Of a stretch of DNA of 5,659 nt, positions 1 to 5,482 are shown piece after piece. Under the pieces are notes generated by a model. That model saw only the letters and a list, made by a program, of their open reading frames with translations. It was not told the DNA's origin and searched no databases. The DNA lies in NCBI GenBank assembly GCA_023301245.1, contig JALZUV010000306.1:1-5659 (forward strand). Direction: 5' to 3'. Made by a program: the position numbers and the translations under genes. This stretch comes from Rickettsiales bacterium (GTDB lineage: Bacteria > Pseudomonadota > Alphaproteobacteria > Rickettsiales > JALZUV01). Within the stretch, counting starts at the first letter, position 1; each line of letters opens with the position of its first letter.

Positions 1-1094
1 GGCGACTGCAATTGGAAGCCCCAGCCGAGTGTTTGGCCTGTCGATTTCAAAGCAATCATCGCCCCACCGAGCACGAGGAACGAAACCAATACACCCGCCA
101 AATAAGCCAGCCCTTGTTTGCGTACAGCCTTTAATTCGCTATCAGCTTTCTTGACGATAGATAAAGCTTTGAGCGATAATACAGGGAAGACGCATGGCAT
201 AATATTCAGCAATAGCCCGCCCATTAGCGCCAACAATAACGCAGGCAATAATGACAGGTCAGATTCTGGCGTGGCAACTACATCAGGCACATCGACCATC
301 GCCGCTTGCGCTTGCAAGCGGTAACTTTCATCGCCAGAAACTAAAACTCCGCCTAAGTCGCCATCAATGTCGCTCGTATCTTTTTGCAATTTCAGAATAC
401 TGTAATTGCCCACATCAATGCGCTCTTGCGGCGCATTATGCGCAATAACGCCGCCAATATGCGGATAGAAATAAGCGTCTTTTTCCACGCTATTAGGAAG
501 CTGCAAATAAATAGCATCCTCCTTGCTTTCAAAATAAGCAGGCTTTTCTAGTGCTGCGGGAATCGCCGCGCGGCGAGTTTCAAACGAGCTTTCATCGCGC
601 AATGGCTTATCGGAAATGGGTAAGGTAAGCGACACTTCAGCGCTTTCGGGAATACATACTTCTTTACAAATCAACCATTCGAGCTTGGCGCGCAAAATCA
701 CTTCATTGCCCTCTTGAGTGAAAGCTTCGCCTTCTAACCCGCTCGGTGGAATCATTTTTTGTAACAGGCTTTTCGAGCCTTCATAGCCATAATTAGTAAG
801 CCCTTCAATACTGATGCGCTCAGGTGCTGGCCAACGCATTGACCCTACGGCGAACCCACTGGGTAGCTGCCATTGCACCATAGGCGCAAGACCAGAATCA
901 CCCGGATTGCGCCAATAAATATGCCAGTGGTCTTCCAGTTCAAAATCGAACGCAATATCGAACGCCTGCCCAGGCGTAATGGCCTGTGCTTCGCTCACTA
1001 GCGTCACTTTTGCATGTTCCGTTTTAGCTGAAGGCGCTGCATGAGCAAAAGCTGCAAATAGAACCATCAATAGGAACGAATAAATAACCTTCAT
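1..1094 (-). CDS. dsbD: Thiol:disulfide interchange protein, DsbD/ScsB family (partial, 3' end beyond the window)
   Basis: Known role of the family: an inner-membrane protein that passes electrons from cytoplasmic thioredoxin to periplasmic thiol-disulfide partners. I translated the 364 N-terminal residues from the minus strand. Residues 1-19 form a signal peptide with a likely cleavage at AHA-A. A periplasmic domain follows to about residue 275, with the motif HWHIYWRNPGDSG (56-68) and a Cys pair C143/C147 in WLICKEVCIP, the probable redox pair of the N-terminal domain. The first membrane segment (about 280-304) carries the family hallmark LLLNIMPCVFPVLSLK with C301; a second (about 328-348) follows. 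The remaining membrane segments and C-terminal thioredoxin-like domain would lie off the left edge. The periplasmic part (about 255 residues) is far longer than the roughly 140-residue alpha domain of E. coli DsbD, so the ScsB type is more likely than classical DsbD. The ATG at 1094 overlaps the rdgB stop as ATGA and has a good Shine-Dalgarno. Confidence 0.93.
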   Translation of the reverse strand, partial: MKVIYSFLLMVLFAAFAHAAPSAKTEHAKVTLVSEAQAITPGQAFDIAFDFELEDHWHIYWRNPGDSGLAPMVQWQLPSGFAVGSMRWPAPERISIEGLTNYGYEGSKSLLQKMIPPSGLEGEAFTQEGNEVILRAKLEWLICKEVCIPESAEVSLTLPISDKPLRDESSFETRRAAIPAALEKPAYFESKEDAIYLQLPNSVEKDAYFYPHIGGVIAHNAPQERIDVGNYSILKLQKDTSDIDGDLGGVLVSGDESYRLQAQAAMVDVPDVVATPESDLSLLPALLLALMGGLLLNIMPCVFPVLSLKALSIVKKADSELKAVRKQGLAYLAGVLVSFLVLGGAMIALKSTGQTLGWGFQLQS

Positions 1095-1687
1095 GCTACA
1101 TCCTTCGTTGTATCTTCTAAGTATGTGACAAACTTTTTAAACGCATTGGCACGGTGGCTAATAGATTGCTTAATCGCCCCATCAATTTCGGCGAAAGTTT
1201 GCTGGTGACCATTGGGCACAAACACGGGGTCGTAACCAAAACCATGCTCGCCGCGTGCAGGGAACGTGAGTGTGCCCTCTACCCTGCCTTCAAAAGTAAC
1301 ATCTTTTTCATTCGGCTGGCTTAAAGCTAACACGCAAACGAAATAAGCGGGCGTGCCTGTGGTTGCCCCTTCATCGGCCAAGCGCTGCATGGCGAGATTA
1401 AAGTCTTTATTCTCGCCCGCCCAACGTGCAGAATAAATGCCCGGCGCGCCCTGTAAACTTGGCACGACTAAACCCGAATCATCAGCCAGTGAGGCTAGCC
1501 CGCTATGCTCGCACGCTGATTGCGATTTTAGCAACGCATTCGCCGCAAAGGTACTGCCTGTTTCTTCAGGTTCTGGTAAATTTAGCTCCCCTGCCGATTT
1601 CACCGCAACACCCATCGGTGCTAGCAGCGCATCAATTTCGCGCACTTTGCCTGCATTATGGCTGGCAATCACCAGCTGCTTAAACAT
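1091..1687 (-). CDS. rdgB: RdgB/HAM1 family non-canonical purine NTP pyrophosphatase (dITP/XTP pyrophosphatase)
   Basis: Known role: cytoplasmic house-cleaning enzyme that hydrolyses dITP, ITP and XTP to the monophosphate plus pyrophosphate, keeping deaminated purines out of DNA and RNA. The 198 residues match the usual family length. Visible signatures are the N-terminal nucleotide-binding ASHNAGKVREI (8-18, with K14), PEEETG-like EETGSTFAANALLK (41-54), the catalytic/metal acidic motif LADDSGL (67-73, D69/D70), GAPGIYSARWAG (80-91), GFGYDPVF (149-156) and the base-recognition SHR (177-179). No key residue appears to be missing. The start lies 2 nt after the rph stop and has no recognisable Shine-Dalgarno in front of it (AAGCTGCTTAATTATG), so translation probably depends on ribosomes finishing rph. 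The stop overlaps the following dsbD/scsB start by 4 nt. The rph-rdgB pairing is common in alphaproteobacteria and other bacteria. Confidence 0.97.
   Translation of the reverse strand: MFKQLVIASHNAGKVREIDALLAPMGVAVKSAGELNLPEPEETGSTFAANALLKSQSACEHSGLASLADDSGLVVPSLQGAPGIYSARWAGENKDFNLAMQRLADEGATTGTPAYFVCVLALSQPNEKDVTFEGRVEGTLTFPARGEHGFGYDPVFVPNGHQQTFAEIDGAIKQSISHRANAFKKFVTYLEDTTKDVA
1101..1105 (-). promoter_or_regulatory. Shine-Dalgarno of the dsbD/scsB gene
   Basis: AAGGA on the minus strand, 6 nt before the ATG at 1094 and inside the last codons of rdgB. It supports the chosen start and suggests that, despite the ATGA overlap, the gene can recruit its own ribosomes. Confidence 0.7.
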
Positions 1688-1689
1688 AA

Positions 1690-2427
1690 TTAAGCAGCTT
1701 TCGCAATCGCACTTAATGCCGCCTCTTGAAGGACGGAAAGCTCTTTAACACCTTTTTCAGCAAGATTCATCAGCGTATCTAGCTGTTCACGGCTAAAAGG
1801 TTCTTGCTCGGCTGTGGCTTGCACTTCGATTAACTTGCCTGAAGCTGTCATCACAAAGTTAGCATCTGCTTCGGCGATAGAATCTTCAGAATATTCTAAG
1901 TCCAAGATACATTCATCGTTGAGGATACCGCACGAAATCGCCGCCACAGGCTCGCGCAATGGCATAGTTTTAATTTCGCCCTGCTCCAGCAATAGCGACA
2001 ATGCTTGGTGTAGCGCCACATAAGCACCCGTGATAGCAGCGGTGCGAGTTCCGCCATCAGCCTCAATTACATCGCAATCGACTTGAATTTGGCGTTCGCC
2101 GAGTGCCTCCATATCGACCACGGCACGAAGGCTACGGCCAATAAGGCGTTGAATTTCTTGCGTGCGACCCGATTGTTTGCCGCGCGCGGCTTCGCGGTTC
2201 ATACGGCTGTGAGTAGAGCGTGGCAACATGCCATATTCAGCGGTCACCCAGCCTTTTCCTTTGCCGCGCAACCAAGGTGGAACGCCCTCATCAATGCTAG
2301 CAGTGCAGCGCACCACCGTGTGCCCCATACGAATTTCGCAAGAGCCTTCCGCATAGCGGCTGACGTTTGATGTAATGGTAACTTCGCGTAATTGGTTATC
2401 TGCGCGACCTGATGGACGTTTTGACAT
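1690..2427 (-). CDS. rph: Ribonuclease PH (tRNA nucleotidyltransferase)
   Basis: Known role: phosphate-dependent 3'-to-5' exoribonuclease that trims tRNA 3' ends, releasing nucleoside diphosphates; it forms a hexamer in the cytoplasm. The 245 residues are close to the family norm of about 240. The protein begins with the typical RPSGRADNQLREV (4-16). It then shows GWVTAEYGMLPRST (59-72), SGRTQEIQRLIGRSLR (86-101), the phosphate-binding segment EADGGTRTAAITGAYVAL (122-139) and the acidic active-site stretch DLEYSEDSIAEADANFVM (176-193), where D182 and D188 correspond to the catalytic aspartates. It ends with IEVQATAEQEPFS (200-212). All core motifs are intact, so it should be active. It is the first gene of a leftward operon with rdgB and dsbD/scsB. 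A strong Shine-Dalgarno 6 nt upstream and a promoter-like sequence at 2457-2484 support this start. Confidence 0.98.
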   Translation of the reverse strand: MSKRPSGRADNQLREVTITSNVSRYAEGSCEIRMGHTVVRCTASIDEGVPPWLRGKGKGWVTAEYGMLPRSTHSRMNREAARGKQSGRTQEIQRLIGRSLRAVVDMEALGERQIQVDCDVIEADGGTRTAAITGAYVALHQALSLLLEQGEIKTMPLREPVAAISCGILNDECILDLEYSEDSIAEADANFVMTASGKLIEVQATAEQEPFSREQLDTLMNLAEKGVKELSVLQEAALSAIAKAA

Positions 2428-2433
2428 AAATGC

Positions 2434-2438
2434 ACCTC
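2434..2438 (-). promoter_or_regulatory. Shine-Dalgarno of rph
   Basis: GAGGT on the minus strand with a 6-nt spacer to the rph ATG at 2427. It is the strongest ribosome binding site in the central spacer and fixes the rph start. Confidence 0.75.
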
Positions 2439-2456
2439 AATTGTTTTATCGTGGCG

Positions 2457-2484
2457 AGCATAAGAGTTTTACATCTTTTGTCTA
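2457..2484 (-). promoter_or_regulatory. Putative sigma70-type promoter for rph-rdgB-dsbD
   Basis: On the minus strand TAGACA (2484-2479; 5 of 6 matches to TTGACA) is separated by 16 nt from TATGCT (2462-2457; 4 of 6 to TATAAT). Transcription would start near 2450, giving a leader of about 23 nt before the rph ATG and leaving its Shine-Dalgarno intact. The match is by eye only; the position and spacing are good but the spacer is AT-rich and chance matches are possible. Confidence 0.45.
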
Positions 2485-2492
2485 TGCACACA

Positions 2493-2520
2493 CTTGAAAC
2501 TTTTGTGAATATAACGATAT
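2493..2520 (+). promoter_or_regulatory. Putative sigma32 (RpoH) heat-shock promoter for grpE
   Basis: CTTGAAA (2493-2499) is an exact match to the sigma32 -35 consensus. After 13 nt comes AACGATAT (2513-2520), a partial match to the -10 consensus CCCCATNT. Transcription would start near 2527, about 30 nt before the grpE ATG. Heat-shock control is what is expected for grpE, and no CIRCE operator (TTAGCACTC-N9-GAGTGCTAA) is present in the spacer. The -35 is convincing and the -10 is weaker. Confidence 0.5.
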
Positions 2521-2556
2521 TACTAGTAGCGATAACAATATACGATTTAGAGTATT

Positions 2557-3255
2557 ATGAACATTTTTGACGAAACTCCCGAAAACGAGCCTAATATCGG
2601 CAATGATAAAATCTCTGCCGAGATGAACGCAGCCCTGCATGCCGCCAAAGAAGAAGATGCGGCGAACCAGCCAGTTAATGAAGCATCTGCCAGCGACATT
2701 GCCGATGTGCAAGAAGCTATCGCAAGCGTGCTTGGCACTGATGAAGAAGCCATCAACACCACCGCTGCCCCGCAAGAAGATGAAGCGGCGGCGATGAAAG
2801 ACCAACTTATTCGCACCATGGCCGAGATGGAAAACCTACGCAAACGCACCGACCGCGAAATGGGTGAAGCACGCAAATATGCCGTTACAGGATTCGCGCG
2901 CGACATGGTAAATGTGGTGGAAAACCTACAGCTCGCCTTGCAAAACATTACAGCTGAAGAGAAAAAATCTGACAAAAAGCTCGATAATCTCGCCCAAGGA
3001 GTCGAGATGACTTATAACGAGCTTATCCGTATTTTTGAAGGTAATGGCATTGTGCGCATCGACCCTAAAGGCGAAAAGTTCAACCATAACCATCACCAAG
3101 CTGTTGCGCAGATTGAAGATGCTGAAACCGAGCCGGGTCATGTAGTGCAAGTGCTGCAAGCGGGTTATATTATCCACGATAGGTTATTACGCCCTGCCAT
3201 GGTTACCGTTGCCAAAACTGGCGATAAAGCTGAATCTGTTACGACGGAAGCCTAA
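2557..3255 (+). CDS. grpE: Nucleotide exchange factor GrpE (Hsp70/DnaK cochaperone)
   Basis: Known role: homodimeric cytoplasmic protein that releases ADP from DnaK and so drives the DnaK-DnaJ folding cycle. The 232 residues fall into three parts. Residues 1 to about 78 are a variable, acidic, probably disordered tail (many D, E, A and N). A long helix (about 79-130) holds the family stretch MAEMENLRKRTDRE (88-101). The C-terminal beta domain has PKGEKFNHNHHQAV (170-183) and the signature VLQAGYIIHDRLLRPAMVTV (199-218). An in-frame TAG at 2548 lies just upstream and 2557 is the first ATG after it, so the start is well bounded, although the Shine-Dalgarno is weak (AGAG, 4 nt away). grpE is divergent from rph and is the first gene of the rightward operon; its stop shares one base with the ftsX ATG. 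hrcA, which often precedes grpE in related bacteria, is absent here. Confidence 0.97.
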   Translation: MNIFDETPENEPNIGNDKISAEMNAALHAAKEEDAANQPVNEASASDIADVQEAIASVLGTDEEAINTTAAPQEDEAAAMKDQLIRTMAEMENLRKRTDREMGEARKYAVTGFARDMVNVVENLQLALQNITAEEKKSDKKLDNLAQGVEMTYNELIRIFEGNGIVRIDPKGEKFNHNHHQAVAQIEDAETEPGHVVQVLQAGYIIHDRLLRPAMVTVAKTGDKAESVTTEA

Positions 3256-3278
3256 TGGATTTTAGACAGCTTCGTCGT
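3241..3278 (+). other. RNA hairpin spanning the grpE stop and ftsX start
   Basis: Arms 3241-3251 (ACGACGGAAGC) and 3269-3278 (GCTTCGTCGT) pair over 10 base pairs with one bulged G. Inside, CTAA (3252-3255) can pair with TTAG (3262-3265), leaving a 6-nt loop. The 5' arm contains GGAAG (3246-3250), the only Shine-Dalgarno candidate for ftsX, 4 nt before its ATG at 3255. There is no T-run after the hairpin, so it does not look like an intrinsic terminator. A role in coupling ftsX translation to grpE is inferred. Confidence 0.5.
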
Positions 3279-4151
3279 CTTATCGCGCCACGGCTGGATA
3301 TTCCTTTTGCTCGCGACGATGCTAATCGTTACCTACCCTATTTTATCGCGCTGATGATATTTCTGGCGGCTTTCTTTATGGCGGGCGGCATTACAGTGGG
3401 TGAACTTCTGCATGATAAGAAACAAGATTTTTCAGAATGGGTGACCATTCAAATTCCAAGTTCTGTCAAAAAAACCGATCAAGCAACTCTCACGCGCATG
3501 TTGAAAAATAACGACGAAATCAGCGAAATTCGTACCCTCGATGCGCTGGAAGTTTCCACTCTCATCGCCCCATGGTTTGGCGGCGATACTGATTTGGTCG
3601 AAGCGCTCGATATTCCCACCGTGATGGAAATTAAACTGGCCGACCGAAAAAGCTTTGATGTGAAAGCATTAAGCAAAGAGTTGAAAAGAAAATTCCCCAC
3701 TCTGCAAATTGATAATCACGAACAATGGCTCGACCATTATTTAAACTTCATTCGTATTTTAGAAATTGGCGCTTATTTATTGGCGCTATTAGTTGTCATT
3801 GCCACCACGGTTATTATTATCTTCACCTCTAAAACCGCGCTTAAGCTGCATCAAAACGCAATTCAACTCTTGCATTCTGTGGGGGCGGAAGATGATTATA
3901 TCGCCCGCCAGTTCCAATTTAACGCCTTCTTGCTTGGCATGCGTGGCGGGCTTGTGGGGGTTGCCGTTGCCGCAGCGCTATTCTTTATCGTTGGGCTTTC
4001 GGTCAATGAAATAAACACGGCGCTGCTGCCTGAATTCCCTATTACCTTACGACACCTTATGGTGTGGCTAATATTACCGCCACTCACAGGATTACTCGCT
4101 TTGCTGGTTGCACGTAAAACGGTACTAGCCATGTTGAGGCAAATGGCGTAA
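3255..4151 (+). CDS. ftsX: Cell division protein FtsX (permease-like subunit of FtsEX)
   Basis: Known role: integral inner-membrane partner of the ATPase FtsE. FtsEX acts at the division septum and controls peptidoglycan hydrolases through periplasmic partners. The 298 residues show the FtsX layout: a short cytoplasmic N-terminus with LDIPFARDDANRYLPYF (14-30), typical of alphaproteobacterial FtsX; TM1 about 27-48; a periplasmic domain of about 120 residues (49-168); TM2 about 169-191; TM3 about 225-250; TM4 about 266-287. The segment LKLHQNAIQLLHSVGAEDDY (197-216) is the conserved cytoplasmic stretch after TM2 found in this permease family, where FtsE would be contacted. The gene starts on the last base of the grpE stop (TAATG). 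ftsE normally sits directly upstream, but here there is only grpE, and no other ATPase gene is in the window. The DUF218 and plsC genes downstream match the usual alphaproteobacterial ftsX neighbourhood, which supports the call despite low sequence conservation. Confidence 0.88.
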   Translation: MDFRQLRRLIAPRLDIPFARDDANRYLPYFIALMIFLAAFFMAGGITVGELLHDKKQDFSEWVTIQIPSSVKKTDQATLTRMLKNNDEISEIRTLDALEVSTLIAPWFGGDTDLVEALDIPTVMEIKLADRKSFDVKALSKELKRKFPTLQIDNHEQWLDHYLNFIRILEIGAYLLALLVVIATTVIIIFTSKTALKLHQNAIQLLHSVGAEDDYIARQFQFNAFLLGMRGGLVGVAVAAALFFIVGLSVNEINTALLPEFPITLRHLMVWLILPPLTGLLALLVARKTVLAMLRQMA

Positions 4152-4161
4152 AGCTACTGTC

Positions 4162-4809
4162 ATGAAACGCTTATTTTCATTTTTTATGATAATATCATTA
4201 CTAGCCGCAACCGTGTGGGTGGTTGGCTTTATTTGCTTTATTGGCGAAGTTCCACGCCAAACAATGCAGACGGATAATGTTAAATCTAAAGCCTCTTTAG
4301 GCGTTGTGCTAACGGGCGCGCAAGGCCGCATTATGCATGGCATGATTATGCTTTATGAAGGCCGTATTAATAAATTATTTATCAGCGGTGTTGATGAAGA
4401 TGTACCCGCGCAAGACCTCTTCACTTCGGCTGGCGGGGCACTCGGCCAGCAACTTTACAAGCGCTTCAAAAGCCAAATCACTTTGGGCAAAGATGCTAAA
4501 AGCACCCGCGGCAATGCGATAGAAGTTCGCAAATTTATTACCAAAGACCCGCGCGATAAGAAGCTAATTATCATCACCACCAACTATCATATTCCACGCG
4601 GCATTCATGAATTCCATCGTGTTTTCCCTAATTACACGCTCATTGCAGAGCCTGTCTTTTCCCCGCAATTTCCCGCCGAGTGGTGGCGCAATAAAAATAG
4701 CGTTTACCTAATGATTAGCGAATATCATAAATTTGGAATTAGCTATGTAGCCAAACAAATAGCAAGAGAGACTAAGCTAAGTGAAATTCTTGCGAACAAT
4801 CCTCTTTAA
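4162..4809 (+). CDS. DUF218 / YdcF-ElyC-SanA-like membrane-anchored protein
   Basis: The 215-residue protein has a short cytoplasmic KR stretch and one N-terminal membrane segment (about 5-28) that probably anchors the rest in the periplasm. The DUF218 (YdcF-like) fold is indicated by LGVVLTGAQGRIMHGMIML (46-64), EGRINKLFISGV (66-77), the STRGNAIEV block (114-122) and IIITTNYHIPRGIHEF (136-151), which corresponds to the family 'YHxPRA' motif. Family members such as ElyC and SanA are linked to envelope integrity in E. coli, and the biochemical activity is largely unresolved, so I assign no reaction. It starts 10 nt after ftsX without an evident Shine-Dalgarno and overlaps plsC by 29 nt. Placement between ftsX and plsC is a recurrent alphaproteobacterial arrangement and fits an envelope role. 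The C-terminal third (about 155-215) shows no motif I recognise. Confidence 0.85.
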   Translation: MKRLFSFFMIISLLAATVWVVGFICFIGEVPRQTMQTDNVKSKASLGVVLTGAQGRIMHGMIMLYEGRINKLFISGVDEDVPAQDLFTSAGGALGQQLYKRFKSQITLGKDAKSTRGNAIEVRKFITKDPRDKKLIIITTNYHIPRGIHEFHRVFPNYTLIAEPVFSPQFPAEWWRNKNSVYLMISEYHKFGISYVAKQIARETKLSEILANNPL

Positions 4810-5482
4810 TCTGCTCTTCTATCCGGGCAGCATCCTTTATGCGACTATCATGCTGCCCTGCCTGATTACGGTACGCTCCACCCATTGGGGCATACACCGC
4901 TGGGTCTATTTATATATGTGGGCTATGCGCGTGGTGCTTGGGCTAGATTACCGTGTAACCTTGCAACAAAAGCTGCCGCAAGAGTCTGCTATTTATGCCT
5001 GCAAACATCAATCTGCATGGGAAACTATTGCGCTTTGGGTGCTAGTGCCAAACGCTCTTTTTGTCATGAAAAAAGAACTCTACTGGCTGCCTGTTATCGG
5101 CTGGTGGATATGGCGTGCGGGCAACATTGGTATCGACAGAAGCGGCGGTTCGTCGGCCATTAAAACCCTCATTAGAGAATCTAAAGACCGCATGGCGAAG
5201 GGCTATAATCTCATTATTTTCCCCGAAGGCACGCGTACTGCTGTGGGTGAAACCAAACCCTATCAAGCGGGCGTTGCGGCTTTGGCCAAATTCCTCAAAT
5301 GCCCTGTCGTGCCAATTGCGTTAAATTCTGGCCTCTATTGGCCGCGCAATAGCTTCAGCAAAAACAGTGGCACCATTGAAATGGTCATGATGCCCGCCAT
5401 CCCCGCAGGCATTACGGGCACTAACTTAATCACCCAGCTACAAGAGTCGATTGAGGCGCAAAGCCATGCCCTATTGCCGTAG
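4781..5482 (+). CDS. plsC: 1-acyl-sn-glycerol-3-phosphate acyltransferase (PlsC/AGPAT family)
   Basis: Known role: membrane-associated enzyme that acylates lysophosphatidic acid at sn-2 to give phosphatidic acid, the precursor of the phospholipids. The 233 residues have a hydrophobic N-terminal membrane segment (about 7-31) and the four acyltransferase blocks in order: KHQSAWET (75-82, H76), GNIGIDRSGG (114-123), the glycerol-phosphate-binding FPEGTR (147-152) and VVPIALNSG (176-184). Block I reads H-x4-E (H76/E81) rather than the textbook H-x4-D, as I recall from alphaproteobacterial homologues. The start chosen is GTG at 4781, giving MKFLRTILFNLLF, which matches the usual N-terminus of the subfamily; an AAGAGAG (4764-4770) lies 10 nt upstream. 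It overlaps the preceding gene by 29 nt in another frame and the next gene by 17 nt, so expression is probably coupled. Acyl-donor preference and whether it is the sole PlsC cannot be told. Confidence 0.93.
   Translation: MKFLRTILFNLLFYPGSILYATIMLPCLITVRSTHWGIHRWVYLYMWAMRVVLGLDYRVTLQQKLPQESAIYACKHQSAWETIALWVLVPNALFVMKKELYWLPVIGWWIWRAGNIGIDRSGGSSAIKTLIRESKDRMAKGYNLIIFPEGTRTAVGETKPYQAGVAALAKFLKCPVVPIALNSGLYWPRNSFSKNSGTIEMVMMPAIPAGITGTNLITQLQESIEAQSHALLP
5453..5456 (+). promoter_or_regulatory. Shine-Dalgarno of the partial membrane-protein gene
   Basis: GAGG, 9 nt before the ATG at 5466 and located inside the last codons of plsC. It supports a start that overlaps plsC rather than a later one. 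Confidence 0.5.

Noticed and set aside
302..321. Perfect 7-bp inverted repeat CCGCTTG/CAAGCGG with a 6-nt loop
   Set aside because: It lies inside the dsbD/scsB coding sequence (YRLQAQA region), has no T-run on either side and coincides with repeated Leu-Gln-Ala codons, so it is best explained by coding.
1426..2370. Plus-strand open frames opposite rdgB and rph
   Set aside because: They lie wholly opposite two genes with intact family motifs and have no convincing ribosome sites or recognisable protein features.
2428..2556. CIRCE operator or other extended inverted repeat in the rph/grpE spacer
   Set aside because: No TTAGCACTC/GAGTGCTAA arms are present. Only the short palindrome TACTAGTA (2521-2528) and loosely similar CGATA-type words were seen, which is expected in AT-rich DNA.
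2547..2975. Open frame of about 140 codons antisense to grpE
   Set aside because: It is the mirror of the well-supported grpE gene, encodes a Ser/Ala-rich low-complexity product without motifs and has no independent start signals.
4781..4809. Possible frameshift between the DUF218 gene and plsC because they overlap by 29 nt
   Set aside because: Both proteins have plausible complete ends and starts, and the MKFLRT start fits the PlsC subfamily, so it is an ordinary operon overlap.
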